From Corynebacterium lizhenjunii (GTDB lineage: Bacteria > Actinomycetota > Actinomycetes > Mycobacteriales > Mycobacteriaceae): a DNA stretch of 64,000 nucleotides. The notes below the pieces were generated by a model. The model worked only from the letters and a program-made list of their open reading frames with translations, was not told the origin of the DNA and did no database searches. Positions 8,941 through 18,796 of this stretch are shown here, in pieces; the stretch's first letter is position 1, and each line of letters starts with the position of its first letter. The DNA is taken from positions 496,001 to 560,000 of the forward strand of contig NZ_CP064954.1 of the NCBI RefSeq assembly GCF_011038655.2, given 5' to 3'. Made by a program: the position numbers and the translations under genes.

Positions 8941-10468
8941 GTTGCGGCGGGTCCGGCGGGTTCGGTGAGTGCGGTGGGTGTGGTGGTGGGTCGGGGTGTG
9001 CGGGGCTGGGGATATACCACGGTGGCCCGCCCCAGGGTGGGAACCAGACAATGCGGCCGTTGATGCGGTCGATGATGCCTCTGCCTGTGGGTTTGGTGGG
9101 GTCATCATCGTTGGTGCCGTTGTGGTACTTGCACAGTGGCACTAAATTAGACGGTTCTGTTAGTCCGTTGTCTTTGTGGCGGCGGATGTGGTGGATTTGG
9201 GATTCTTCGGCAGGTTTGTTGCATCCGGGCCAGGCGCAGGTGGGGTGTTCTGCCCATGCCATAAGGCGTTGTTTGTAGGAGGCAGAGCGAGCCGTGTAGA
9301 GATTGACTGGGCCAGTAAAGGGGTGGACGAGGGTGATAAGTCCTATTTCGGCTAGTTTGCGGGCTACGAGTTGGGCGCCGGTCATGCGTGCGCCGTTGGT
9401 GAGTTCTACGGTGATTTCTTCGCCGTGGCCGTGGATGATTTTGTCGAGGTCTTCGAGGCGGATGATGACGTTGGTGCGTACTTGGGGCCTTGCGGCATGC
9501 GGGACGGATTCGTCGTTGTCGTCTGTGCCGAAGAAGATGGTGTGGGCAGCATCAACCAAGTCCACCGGACTCGGCCGATAAGGCCTGCCCGCAACCTGAC
9601 CGCTGTCGCCACCGTCACCACCGTCGTGGTGGTCAGCGTCAAGGTGGTTAGCGTTGTTGCTGCCGTCGTTCTGATCGGCGGTGTTGCTGCCGTTAAGGTC
9701 AGCGTTGGTCTGGCCACCAGCGGTGTTCGGGTCGGCGGCTGTGTCGCCGTGGGGACCCGCTGCGGCGTTGTGGCTGCCGTGCTGGTCGGGGCTGGCAGTG
9801 GTGCCATCGCGCTTGGAGCTGGTGTCACCGTTGAGGCCGGGGAGGGATTCTTGTGCCGTGGCGGCTTGGGCTTCGGCGGCAACCTGGGCTTCCGCTGCGG
9901 CATGAGCTTCGGCGGCGGCTTGGGCGGTGAGGACTCCGTACATGTCGGCTACAGCTTGTGGGGTGTCTGTAATGGACATGGTGTGGTTGCCGTTGGCCCG
10001 GCGTGTCATGCGTACTCCGCGCTCGGGGTTGGATTGTTTAGAAGGCCCGCGGAAGTCTGCGGCGGCGGTGTCGTGTTCTTGCCAGGGCAGTGAGCACAGT
10101 AGGAGGCGTAGTTCCCAGCGGCGGTCTTTGCTTACGCGGCTGACGTGTTCTTCGATGCGGGTGAGGGTGCGTAGGCTGTGGCCTTGGGTGGTGGCAAAGT
10201 CGCGGGCAGCGGCTTGGGCGGTAGCAAGGCTTTTGGCCTGGGCCTGAGCTTTGGCCGCGGCACGGTTGCGGGCCTGGGCTTTGGAGGAACGGTTGCGGGA
10301 GGAAGGGGCATCGGCAGACTCGAAGTAAACCTGCACCAAATGGGCAAACTCTGCGGCAGTAGTACCGTCAGCGCCCATGGCCAGGAAATCCTCGGCGCTC
10401 ATGCCGACGCACTCGGCGACTAAGTGGATGCCCCGAGACTGGATGGTAAAGAAATCCCCCGCGTTCAT
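8933..10468 (-). CDS. DUF222 / HNH endonuclease-signature protein (13E12-like)
   Basis: The 511-residue product has a C-terminal HNH motif: CAWPGC, then IHHIRRHKDNG, then NLVPLCKYHN, i.e. two Cys pairs around the His-His-Asn core. Upstream is a region resembling DUF222 of the mycobacterial 13E12/REP family. The middle is a low-complexity linker rich in Ala, Asn, Asp and Gly, and the tail is proline-rich. The start is the ATG at 10468 (MNAGDFF); further upstream the frame is only antisense to eccB. Such genes are mobile, multicopy actinobacterial elements of unknown biological role. The location interrupts the truA-ESX-4 neighbourhood. Confidence 0.82.
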   Translation of the reverse strand: MNAGDFFTIQSRGIHLVAECVGMSAEDFLAMGADGTTAAEFAHLVQVYFESADAPSSRNRSSKAQARNRAAAKAQAQAKSLATAQAAARDFATTQGHSLRTLTRIEEHVSRVSKDRRWELRLLLCSLPWQEHDTAAADFRGPSKQSNPERGVRMTRRANGNHTMSITDTPQAVADMYGVLTAQAAAEAHAAAEAQVAAEAQAATAQESLPGLNGDTSSKRDGTTASPDQHGSHNAAAGPHGDTAADPNTAGGQTNADLNGSNTADQNDGSNNANHLDADHHDGGDGGDSGQVAGRPYRPSPVDLVDAAHTIFFGTDDNDESVPHAARPQVRTNVIIRLEDLDKIIHGHGEEITVELTNGARMTGAQLVARKLAEIGLITLVHPFTGPVNLYTARSASYKQRLMAWAEHPTCAWPGCNKPAEESQIHHIRRHKDNGLTEPSNLVPLCKYHNGTNDDDPTKPTGRGIIDRINGRIVWFPPWGGPPWYIPSPAHPDPPPHPPHSPNPPDPPQRE

Positions 10469-10630
10469 GCCGCACAGTCTAAACCGCAGCGACCACCCGC
10501 GCAAGGGGTTTTCGGCAAAAATTTTCCCCTTTTCTCCCGGCCCCCCATGGATTAGAATCGCTGGCATCGCGCTGATTCCACGCGCGCCCAGCACAATTAC
10601 AGCACTAATACGACTTCGGGGGGAGTGCAC

Positions 10631-11881
10631 ATGGCACGAGTTCGTCCTACCACAAAAGCCCAGATTAGCGGGCATAAGTTCCTCAAGCGCCGCGTCGAGC
10701 ATGGCCTGGTGCTCGGCGACATCCGCATGATTCATGATCCCCTCGGCAGGCGGCAGCGCGCGGGGTGGGTCTCGCTGGGAGTGAGCGTGGTGGCTGTCGC
10801 GGGGGCCGGGTTGATGGCGTGGGTATCGCCAAACCCGCAGCCGGGAGAAGCGCCGGTGCTGGTTACACCTGGCGGGCAGGTGCTCGCCCGCGTGGAGCAG
10901 ACCTACCACCCGGTGCCGAATGTGGTCTCCGCGCAGCTGATTACTGGTACCTCGCAGCAGCCGGTGAGGGTGGGGGAGCAGGCGGCGGCCCAGCTGCAGT
11001 TGGGCCGACCTGCCGGGATTGCCGATGCCCCCGGTTACCTCGCCGCCACCCCTCCCGCGGGTGAGTGGGCGGTGTGTCACGAGCCGCTGCGCGCGGAGCC
11101 CGCGCGCTTCCCCACGCAGGTCGGCGGCGGCGAGCAGGCTTCCGGGCGCACGGTAGTTTATGCCGGTTTGACATTGCAGGATGTGGCGGCCGATGAGGCC
11201 CTGCTGGCTACGCAGGGTGAGCAGCAGTGGCTTGTCGATGCCGCCGGAAGGCACCCCCTGCCCTCCGGCGCCCTGGGGGAGGCGATTGTGCGCGCCCTGG
11301 AACACGGCGGGGAGCCGCTGGTACGCCGCGAACTGCCGGTGGAGGTGCTGCGCGCCATCCCAGTGCAGCCGGTGTATTCCTCCGGTAGTGAGCTGCCGCA
11401 GGTGTGGGATACCGGTGCGGGGGTGTGGGCGCGCTCGCGAGACGGCGTGTTCGCGCTGAGCGACGTGCAAGCGGAGATTCTTTTGTCTATGGGGGCGACT
11501 CGCCGGGAGGTGAGTCCGCCGGAGGTAGCGCAGCTTCCGCAGGTGGAACCGACTGTTGTTTTGCCGCAACGACAGGTGCGGGCGCTGCGGGCGGGGTGGC
11601 TATGTGCGACCGGCACGCGGGTGGGGGTAGCCGAAGCCCAATCGGATGTGATTCCTCTGGCTGGGCAGGCGGGGTTCTTCGGCGGGTTATCGGCTGGTGG
11701 GGTAGCCGTGGAGACGGAGCATGCGCGACTGGTGGTCTCCGCTACGGGGACCGCGCATGTGGTGGGATCTGCGGCGGACTGGGAGGCTCTGGGCATTGAG
11801 ACTCCGGCGCAGGCCTCCTGGGACGTGGTGCGCTTGCTGCCCCAAGGCCCAGAGCTTAGCCGCGACGCCGCGTTAGGCTAG
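10631..11881 (+). CDS. eccB: ESX-4-type secretion membrane protein EccB
   Basis: Component of the type VII secretion membrane complex with a large periplasmic domain. The 416-residue product begins MARVRPTTKAQISGHKFLKRR, the typical EccB N-terminus. It has one TM helix at about 46-65 and repeated beta-rich periplasmic segments. This is somewhat shorter than the usual ~470-500 aa. The ATG at 10631 follows a GGGGGGAG ribosome-binding site and is preferred to the in-frame GTG at 10625. Its TAG stop shares the 4-base palindrome CTAG (11878-11881) with the stop of mycP on the other strand. Confidence 0.93.
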   Translation: MARVRPTTKAQISGHKFLKRRVEHGLVLGDIRMIHDPLGRRQRAGWVSLGVSVVAVAGAGLMAWVSPNPQPGEAPVLVTPGGQVLARVEQTYHPVPNVVSAQLITGTSQQPVRVGEQAAAQLQLGRPAGIADAPGYLAATPPAGEWAVCHEPLRAEPARFPTQVGGGEQASGRTVVYAGLTLQDVAADEALLATQGEQQWLVDAAGRHPLPSGALGEAIVRALEHGGEPLVRRELPVEVLRAIPVQPVYSSGSELPQVWDTGAGVWARSRDGVFALSDVQAEILLSMGATRREVSPPEVAQLPQVEPTVVLPQRQVRALRAGWLCATGTRVGVAEAQSDVIPLAGQAGFFGGLSAGGVAVETEHARLVVSATGTAHVVGSAADWEALGIETPAQASWDVVRLLPQGPELSRDAALG

Positions 11882-13122
11882 TCGCGGGCTACCCGGCGCA
11901 GGCCCGCGCCGATTATCGCCACCGCGCATAGGCCCGCCAGCCCGGCCAACAACCACCCCAAACGCGCGGGAGCGGGAGGTTTGTGCGCTTGGGCTGGAAC
12001 AATCGGTGCCGGGGTGTGTACGGGTGGTGAGGGGTGCGAGGGTGGGGTGAGGGAGGCATCGGCAAGCACGGTTAACGGGTCGAGGTAGCCCAGGCCGGGC
12101 TCCGCGGCCCTGCGCACGAAGTCCCGCACTTGGGCCGCGGTGGCCTGCGGGTGGGCCTCGCGCAGTAGCGCCACGGTGCCGGTGACGTGCGGGGCGGCAA
12201 AAGACGTGCCGGTAAAGGGCTGCGTGGCGCCCTCGGCGGCAGCCAGGGAGTCGGCGGATTTCCCGTGCGCCCACCCACCTGTGGGACTCAGCGCTACCGG
12301 CACGGTACCAGGGGCAGAAAGCTGGCCTGGTAAGGCGTAGCCGGCGCGGTCGCGCACGTCTTCCACGGCAGAAACACTCAGCACGTGTGGATGGGTGGCG
12401 GGGTAGGCCACAGAATCCTCCTGGCAGGACCCCGGACCGGAGCCGAGGTTGCCGGAGGCAGCGACCACCACGGCGTTGGAGTCTTCGGCACGGTTAAGCG
12501 CGGCATCTAGCTCGGCGGTATCCAGGCGGGCGGCCACGGCGGGGCTGAGGCAGGAGACCACGGAGATGGAGATGATGTCTGCGTGAGCATCGACGGCGGC
12601 GTTGATGGCCTCTGCCAAGCTGGCCAGAGAGCCGGTTCCCGCAGGCGCGGCACCGGTATCCGTTGCGGAGTCCGCAGCAGGCTGGCGCTGGCGGTAATGG
12701 GCGCTGGACTGGCGAATAGAAATCAGGGTGACCCCGGGGGCAATGCCCACCTCTTGGCCCGCGATTATCCCGGCAACCACGGTGCCATGCAGGTCGCAGT
12801 CGAAGAAGGGGTCTGGATTATCGGGAGCCACCAGGTCTACTTCGCCTTCTAGCCGCGGCAGCTGGGGATGGCGGGCAATTCCGGTATCAATGACGGCCAC
12901 CCGCACCCCGGCGCCGGTGGCCAGGGAGTGCAATCGCTGGCGGTATTCGCGTTGTTGCGCGGTGGGCTGCGGGCCGGGGTGGTCGAGTGGGAAGGCGCAG
13001 GCGGTGGAGGGTTGTTGGGCGTTCGCGGGGACTGGGGCAGCGCTAAGCACCGCGCCGCCGCCTGCCGCGAGTATGCAGCTTAGCCACAGCGCGGCGGACC
13101 GGCACACGTGCGTGGGAAACAT
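11878..13122 (-). CDS. mycP: Mycosin, ESX-associated subtilisin-like protease MycP
   Basis: Membrane-anchored serine protease required for type VII secretion. The 414-residue protein has an N-terminal signal sequence and the S8 triad D79 (AVIDTG), H112 (DLHGT) and S307 (GTSFAAPH), with the oxyanion Asn in ASGNLG. A proline-rich linker and a C-terminal TM helix with a basic tail follow. The ATG at 13122 has AGGGG about 8 nt upstream; a GTG at 13131 is also possible and would nearly abut the eccD stop. The linker carries an exact copy of the 13-bp word (12055-12067, read LADA). It is co-transcribed with eccD. Confidence 0.94.
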   Translation of the reverse strand: MFPTHVCRSAALWLSCILAAGGGAVLSAAPVPANAQQPSTACAFPLDHPGPQPTAQQREYRQRLHSLATGAGVRVAVIDTGIARHPQLPRLEGEVDLVAPDNPDPFFDCDLHGTVVAGIIAGQEVGIAPGVTLISIRQSSAHYRQRQPAADSATDTGAAPAGTGSLASLAEAINAAVDAHADIISISVVSCLSPAVAARLDTAELDAALNRAEDSNAVVVAASGNLGSGPGSCQEDSVAYPATHPHVLSVSAVEDVRDRAGYALPGQLSAPGTVPVALSPTGGWAHGKSADSLAAAEGATQPFTGTSFAAPHVTGTVALLREAHPQATAAQVRDFVRRAAEPGLGYLDPLTVLADASLTPPSHPSPPVHTPAPIVPAQAHKPPAPARLGWLLAGLAGLCAVAIIGAGLRRVARD

Positions 13123-13133
13123 AGCGCCCACCC

Positions 13134-14633
13134 CTAGCCCAGTCCGCGAATGAGCATGAATACCCCGGCTAGGTGCAGGGCCAGTGGGGTCAGTGCCACG
13201 ATGCTCATGGCCTCCGCGCGCTCTAGCCAGACCACGGTGGTGGGCTCAAGCCGGGCTACGCGCGGGGCCCATAGACATGCGGTGAGTGCAAGAAGCAGGG
13301 CCACGCCCGCGATGGCGCTGAAGATCCAGTGTTCGTGACGCAGCGCAATAAGCACCAAGCCCAGCACTGCGCTGCCAGCGCCCGCCATAAGCGCCCAGGT
13401 GCTCAACGCGGTGGCCTGCCGGGCGGCGTGCAGGATCACGGCCCCACCTGCGGTAGCGCACAGCGCGGTGGCATATCCGGCATGGCTGTCTACTTGTGCC
13501 ACGGCCACGCAGGCGGGAAGCAGGGCCATACTGGCGCTGAGCAGCGCGCCTTCGTAGAGGCCCCGGGCGCGCTCGGCGCGGGCGGGTGCGTCTGGTTGGA
13601 GCAGGTCTGCGGTGGTTTCGGTGACTTTCTCGCCCGCCGATGGCAGCTGTGGCACCCTAATTCCCGCAGCTTGGGTGCATAGGCTGGGGCCCCACATGAC
13701 TACCAGGGTTGCGCCCAGGATGGCGATGGCCGCGCCCGCTATGCCCGAAGCCTGCAGGTACTCCAACCCCTCCAGCGGCCCGGGCAGCGGACCCGACGCG
13801 GCAATCCCCGACAGGAAGGAGCCCCCTGCGGCGCATAATGCCAGGACCACCGCGGTGGCGCTAGCTCCGAGCAACCTTGCCGATGCCACCTTGAGCACCC
13901 CCAGCCCCGTCACCACCACTGCCGCGCAGGCTGCCGCAGCGCACAGCCCCAGGTTTGCTGCCCCCACGGCGCACCCGGCCGCCCCCGCCAGGGCCAGTAC
14001 CGTGGCAGCTGCCAGGCTGGTGGACCCACGCGTGGGGCTAAACAGTAGCAGGCTGAGGCCAATTACTCCGGTGCAGGCCAGCGCAATAGCCAGGCAGGCA
14101 TGGCCCGGCAGGGGGCTAAGCCGCAGCAGCAGCGCCGTCGTCAGCATTGCCAGCAAACCCAAGCCAACCAGGGACCAGGCGGTGGGCAGGCCGTTGGTGG
14201 CCCGGGCGGCATCGTGAGCGGCTAAAGCCTCCGCACCATCGCGTACCACGGGCGCGGGCACGGGGGATTGTGGGCGCAGCAGGACCAGGGAACCATCCAC
14301 TAGCGCGGTGGTGCCCAACGGGATGGTGTGGTCAAGCGGGCGTCCCGCCGCCGTGCAGGCCCGCCAAGGAGTGGAGAGGAAGGGAGCGTTCATCAGGTCG
14401 GTGACCTCGTCGAGGACCTCATCCAAGGTGGAGTCCACCGGTAGTGAGACGTCGAGTTCTTTGCGGAAGTGGCCGGCCAGGGCGCGGATGGTCACGCGGA
14501 CGGACTGCGCGGAATAGGCGGAATGGACGTGGTGTCCGGCGCGTTGGCGCGGTGAGTGCGCGCCGTGGGCTGAAGGCGTTGCGTGCGCGCCGTGAGATTT
14601 TGCGCCGTTTGTAGGTATAGAAGCAGTGGTCAT
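13134..14633 (-). CDS. eccD: ESX-4-type secretion integral membrane protein EccD
   Basis: Forms the membrane channel scaffold of the T7SS. The 499 residues comprise a His/Ala/Ser-rich N-terminus (~1-43), a ubiquitin-like domain (about 44-125) and some eleven hydrophobic helices from about residue 150 to the end. The start at 14633 follows a GGGGGA stretch. It is divergent from eccC across 275 bp, and mycP follows within about 11 bp. The arrangement eccC / eccD-mycP / eccB matches the M. tuberculosis ESX-4 locus. Confidence 0.93.
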   Translation of the reverse strand: MTTASIPTNGAKSHGAHATPSAHGAHSPRQRAGHHVHSAYSAQSVRVTIRALAGHFRKELDVSLPVDSTLDEVLDEVTDLMNAPFLSTPWRACTAAGRPLDHTIPLGTTALVDGSLVLLRPQSPVPAPVVRDGAEALAAHDAARATNGLPTAWSLVGLGLLAMLTTALLLRLSPLPGHACLAIALACTGVIGLSLLLFSPTRGSTSLAAATVLALAGAAGCAVGAANLGLCAAAACAAVVVTGLGVLKVASARLLGASATAVVLALCAAGGSFLSGIAASGPLPGPLEGLEYLQASGIAGAAIAILGATLVVMWGPSLCTQAAGIRVPQLPSAGEKVTETTADLLQPDAPARAERARGLYEGALLSASMALLPACVAVAQVDSHAGYATALCATAGGAVILHAARQATALSTWALMAGAGSAVLGLVLIALRHEHWIFSAIAGVALLLALTACLWAPRVARLEPTTVVWLERAEAMSIVALTPLALHLAGVFMLIRGLG

Positions 14634-14908
14634 AGGAATTTCCCCCGGGGATGTGAAAAAGTTTTGTGGGCGTCCCCCTTGCCCAACAAGCCATATTGTG
14701 GCTTACTTAATGCATGCTTGTCCACCGGGGGTGGCCACAGTAGGGGGAATCCCACCCGGGAGACCGGCCTGGTAACCGAACCTAGGTACCGGCCAGAGCC
14801 CGCATACCCTAACCCCGGACAGGCACGTTAGTTCACTGCAGTCGCTAGCTGCCGGGGGCGCAGGGGTGCGCACCGCGGCCAGTTGGTGGCGTCAGGGGGA
14901 GGAATCCT
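14634..14908. other. Divergent eccD/eccC control region
   Basis: These 275 bases hold an A/T-rich patch (GAAAAAGTTTT, about 14656), several G-runs and C-runs, and GGAGG before the eccC ATG. I see no copy of the GGGAACC-N15-CAGTC element found before the esx genes and no clear SigA promoter. Confidence 0.5.
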
Positions 14909-17900
14909 ATGAGTTCTGTAGTCGATACCAGGCGCAGCACCCGCACGAGGGTCGTGGCACCGGTAACCAAGGCCACGCGCCAACCGGCGCCGCCTCTGCC
15001 CACCGGGCATTTGGCGGCGGACCCGGTGCCGGATGCCTTCAAGCCGCAACCGGTCCCACTGGTGCGTTTGTTACTGCCGACGGTCATGGTGTTGGCGGTG
15101 CTGGGGATGGTGGTGCTGATGGTGCGCGCTGGTGGGGGCCGGCAGCTCAACCCCGGCATGTTGATGTTTCCGCTGATGATGTTGGCCTCCGTGGCCATGA
15201 TGTTCCAGTCCGGCACCAACGCCGAAGACCCTAACGAGCGCCGCCGCACCTACTTGCGCCACTTGCGGCACCTGCGGGTCAAAGCTCAGGAACACGCGGC
15301 GGCCCAGCGCGCGCATGAGACTCACTGCCACCCCGCGCCGGATCAGCTGCGATCCTTTGTGCGCAGTGACCGTCTGTGGGAGCGTGCTGGGGAGGATGAA
15401 GATGCCCTGGAGGTGCGCATTGGTACCGGGACGGTGAGTTTGTGCACCCCCATTGAGGTCCCGGAGACCCTGGCGCCGGAGGACGTGGACCCGGTGTGTG
15501 CGGTGAGTTTGCGCCAGCTGCTGCACGCGGTGGGTCAGCTGCCGGATATGCCGGTGGTGGTGCAGCTGCAGGCGTTTCGCTTTGTGGCGCTTTCTGGCAC
15601 GAAGGCTCGGGAGATGGCGCGCGCTTTGGTGCTGCAGTTGGCCTGCCATCATGGGCCGGAGACCCTGGGCTTGTCGGTGCTGGGGGAAGGCTGGGATTGG
15701 CTCAAGTGGCTGCCCCATACGCAAGACCCGCGTGCGGCCCGCTTCCATGTGCTGTTGGTGGACTCGGTGACCACTACGGGTTTGGAGGATTTCTTCCACG
15801 ATGACACCCTGACCACCATCATTGATGTTGCCGCCCTGCGCACCACGGCATTGGGCGTGCGCGCGGAGCAGGAGGGCCTGTTTTTGCTGGTAGATGAGCA
15901 GTTGCGGGTGCTCACAGAGCAAGGCGATGAGGTGCTTGGGCTTGCCGATGCCCTCTCCGAAGCCGTCGCCGCTTCTATCGCGCGGGTGCTGGCGTCATAC
16001 CGCAGGCCCGCAGGTACCACCACCGCCCATTCTGCGGATGGGGATTTGCTGCGGCTGTTGGGTTACCGCGACTTGGAGCATTTGGCGGCCCAGCTGTGGC
16101 CGGGGCGCACGGGGGCGCAGCGGCTGGCGGTGCCGATTGGCATCGACAAGCATGGTGCGGCCGTGACCTTGGACATTAAGGAATCGGCACACGGTGGCGC
16201 CGGGCCGCACGGGTTGTGCATTGGGGCTACGGGTTCGGGGAAGTCGGAGATGCTGCGCACCTTCGTGACCTCCCTGGCGGCAACCCACAGCCCGGATGAG
16301 CTGAACTTGGTGCTGGTGGACTTCAAGGGCGGTGCCACCTTCTTAGGCTGCGAGACGCTGCCGCACACTGCCGCGGTTATTACCAATTTGGAGGAGGAGT
16401 CTTTCCTGGTAGACCGCATGTTTGCCGCCATTTCGGGGGAGATGAACCGCCGCCAGGAACTGCTGCGCGCCGCCGGCAATTTTGCCAACGTGGGGGACTA
16501 CAATGCGGACGCCCAAGCGGTGGCCGCCCACGGTCCGCTGCCCGCGTTGGTGATTGTGGTCGATGAGTTCTCAGAGCTCCTTGGCCAGCACCCCGACTTT
16601 GCGGATCTCTTCGTGGCCGTCGGGCGCCTGGGCCGCTCCTTGCACGTGCACCTATTGTTGGCTTCGCAGCGGCTAGAGGAAGGCCGCCTGCGGGGCTTGG
16701 ATTCCCACCTGTCCTACCGGGTGGGCCTCAAGACTTTTTCCGCTGCGGAATCCCGGCAGGTCCTGGGCGTAACGGACGCCTATTCGCTTCCTGCCAAGCC
16801 GGGCGCGGGCTATCTGAAGACGGGCCCGGATGATCCGGTGCGGATGCAGGCCAGCTATGTTTCTGGCCCGCTGGCGCGCCGGATCCAGGCGGCCCAGGCG
16901 ACGCAGACCACTCCGCGGGTGGAGCTTTTTGTGGGCTGGGATGGTGATACCGCCCCCGCAGCGGCGCTTCCTGCCGCAGAGCCCGGAGAGCTTACTGAGC
17001 TGGATCACAGCACCACGCTGCTAGATAGCGTGGTGGATATCGCGCGTGCCGAGGCCACCGCCCGCGGCCAATCGGCGCACCGTATGTGGCTGCCGCCCTT
17101 GCCGGCGGTCATCGAGCTGCCCGAGGTCCTGGGCCCTGCCCTCGCTTTCGCCGATGCCGCCGGTGCCGCCAATGCCCCCGGTGCTCCCAGTACCGGCCCC
17201 GGCGCTGTTCCGGGCGCCCCGGGTGCTCCCAGTACCGGCCCCAGCGCGGCTCCGGGTACCGACGGTGCTCCCGCCGCTGGCCCTCCGGGGGCAGCCACCA
17301 GCGCGACTTTGCTGGCCACCATCGGCGTGGTGGACCGTCCCTACCATCAGCGTCAGGACCCGCTTGAGCTGGATTTGTCCACCGGCGGCGGGCACCTGGC
17401 GGTGTGCGGCGGCCCGCAGTCTGGCAAGTCCACGGCGTTGCGCACGGTGCTGACATCCCTGTGCGCGCGCTATAGCCCGCAGCGCGTGCAGTTCTACGTC
17501 TTGGACTTTGGCGGCGGGCAGCTGGCTACCTGCGGGCGCCTGCCGCACGTGCGGGCGGTGGCCAACCGCCATGAGGCTGAGAAAGCCCGCCGCATCATCG
17601 ACGAGGTGCACCAACAGCTTGCCGATGCCACCGCCGGTGCCACCGCCCCCGCCGCGCCTGCTGCCGAGATCTTCCTTGTCGTTGATGGTTGGCACCACGT
17701 GGGCACAGCAGGTGCGGAGTATGAAGACTTAGGTGAAAAGATCACCCAGTTGGCAGCCGATGGTCCTTCCGTGGGCATCCACGTGGTGGTTTCTACAGCG
17801 AGGTGGACCACCATGCGCCCGGCTATCCGGGATTTGATGAGCCACCGGCTGGAGTTGCGGTTGGGGGAGCCGATGGACTCATTAATTGATCGTCACGCGC

Positions 17901-18796
17901 AGGCTGCGCTGCCTGTCTTGCCTGGCCGGGGGATCAACCCTCAGGGCGAGCCCATGCTGATTGCCCGCAGTTCTAACCAGGACCTGGCGCATGTGGCTGA
18001 TACCTGGGCGCACCTTCCCGCAGCTCCAGCACTGCGTATGCTGCCCGCGCGGTTGGACCTGCGTGAGCTCCATGCCGCTTGCGGTGCCGCCGGAATCCCC
18101 TTCGCCCTGGGCGGGCCGCGTTTGGCCCCAATCATCTGGGACCCGGCCACCTCGGCGCATGTGGTGTGCATCGGTTCCAGCGGGGCCGGCAAGTCCACGA
18201 CTCTGCGTAGCCTCATGCACGGAATCTGCGCCCGCGGCCGCGCCGCTGGGCGGATAGTGCTAGTGGATCTGCGCCGCGCGCACTTGGGTGCACTCCCCAC
18301 GGACATGCTGGCAGCCTACGCCGCTCAAACCAGCGCGGCGGAAGAAGCTATCCGCAACACCGTAGCCACCTTGCGCCAGCGCTTGCCCGGCGCGGAGGTC
18401 ACCCCGGAGCAGCTGGCGCGCCGGGACTGGTGGGAGGGCCCAGATATTTATGTATGCATCGATGATGTCGACCTGCTGGGGGAAAACCTGCTGCACCCGC
18501 TGATTGAGCTGCTGCCGCACGCGCGGGACATCGGCATGCACGTGGTGGTCACCCGCAAATCTGGCGGCGTGGGCCGCGCCCTGTATGGGGGATTCTTGGC
18601 GGCGGTGCGTGACCAGCAACCCAGCGCCATCATCCTGGACGCCGATAAAGACGAAGGCCCCATCTTTGGCATCAAGCCCACCCCGCAACCCGTCGGCCGC
18701 GGGCGGCTGGTACTGCGCGGCGAAGACCACGGGGTAGTCCAAATAGCCCACTGTGGTGAAGATCCCGTACCCGAGGAAGGAGAATCCCATGCTTAA
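14909..18796 (+). CDS. eccC: ESX-4-type secretion ATPase EccC (fused, three FtsK/SpoIIIE ATPase domains)
   Basis: Motor and substrate-recognition ATPase of the T7SS. The 1295-residue protein has two TM helices near 50-95. Three ATPase domains follow, with P-loop lysines K445 (GATGSGKSE), K840 (GGPQSGKST) and K1095 (GSSGAGKST). A Gly/Pro/Ala-rich linker at about 747-795 contains two near-identical PGAPSTGP units. It is a single fused chain, as expected for ESX-4. Two exact copies of the 13-bp word (15940-15952 and 17617-17629) both read LADA in surface-type helices. Its stop overlaps the next gene by 8 bases. Confidence 0.96.
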   Translation: MSSVVDTRRSTRTRVVAPVTKATRQPAPPLPTGHLAADPVPDAFKPQPVPLVRLLLPTVMVLAVLGMVVLMVRAGGGRQLNPGMLMFPLMMLASVAMMFQSGTNAEDPNERRRTYLRHLRHLRVKAQEHAAAQRAHETHCHPAPDQLRSFVRSDRLWERAGEDEDALEVRIGTGTVSLCTPIEVPETLAPEDVDPVCAVSLRQLLHAVGQLPDMPVVVQLQAFRFVALSGTKAREMARALVLQLACHHGPETLGLSVLGEGWDWLKWLPHTQDPRAARFHVLLVDSVTTTGLEDFFHDDTLTTIIDVAALRTTALGVRAEQEGLFLLVDEQLRVLTEQGDEVLGLADALSEAVAASIARVLASYRRPAGTTTAHSADGDLLRLLGYRDLEHLAAQLWPGRTGAQRLAVPIGIDKHGAAVTLDIKESAHGGAGPHGLCIGATGSGKSEMLRTFVTSLAATHSPDELNLVLVDFKGGATFLGCETLPHTAAVITNLEEESFLVDRMFAAISGEMNRRQELLRAAGNFANVGDYNADAQAVAAHGPLPALVIVVDEFSELLGQHPDFADLFVAVGRLGRSLHVHLLLASQRLEEGRLRGLDSHLSYRVGLKTFSAAESRQVLGVTDAYSLPAKPGAGYLKTGPDDPVRMQASYVSGPLARRIQAAQATQTTPRVELFVGWDGDTAPAAALPAAEPGELTELDHSTTLLDSVVDIARAEATARGQSAHRMWLPPLPAVIELPEVLGPALAFADAAGAANAPGAPSTGPGAVPGAPGAPSTGPSAAPGTDGAPAAGPPGAATSATLLATIGVVDRPYHQRQDPLELDLSTGGGHLAVCGGPQSGKSTALRTVLTSLCARYSPQRVQFYVLDFGGGQLATCGRLPHVRAVANRHEAEKARRIIDEVHQQLADATAGATAPAAPAAEIFLVVDGWHHVGTAGAEYEDLGEKITQLAADGPSVGIHVVVSTARWTTMRPAIRDLMSHRLELRLGEPMDSLIDRHAQAALPVLPGRGINPQGEPMLIARSSNQDLAHVADTWAHLPAAPALRMLPARLDLRELHAACGAAGIPFALGGPRLAPIIWDPATSAHVVCIGSSGAGKSTTLRSLMHGICARGRAAGRIVLVDLRRAHLGALPTDMLAAYAAQTSAAEEAIRNTVATLRQRLPGAEVTPEQLARRDWWEGPDIYVCIDDVDLLGENLLHPLIELLPHARDIGMHVVVTRKSGGVGRALYGGFLAAVRDQQPSAIILDADKDEGPIFGIKPTPQPVGRGRLVLRGEDHGVVQIAHCGEDPVPEEGESHA

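Noticed and set aside
10469..11569. Upstream extension of the HNH-gene frame on the minus strand (about 367 codons)
   Set aside because: It is wholly antisense to eccB, has arginine/histidine-rich composition typical of shadow frames, and the protein similarity begins only at the ATG at 10468.
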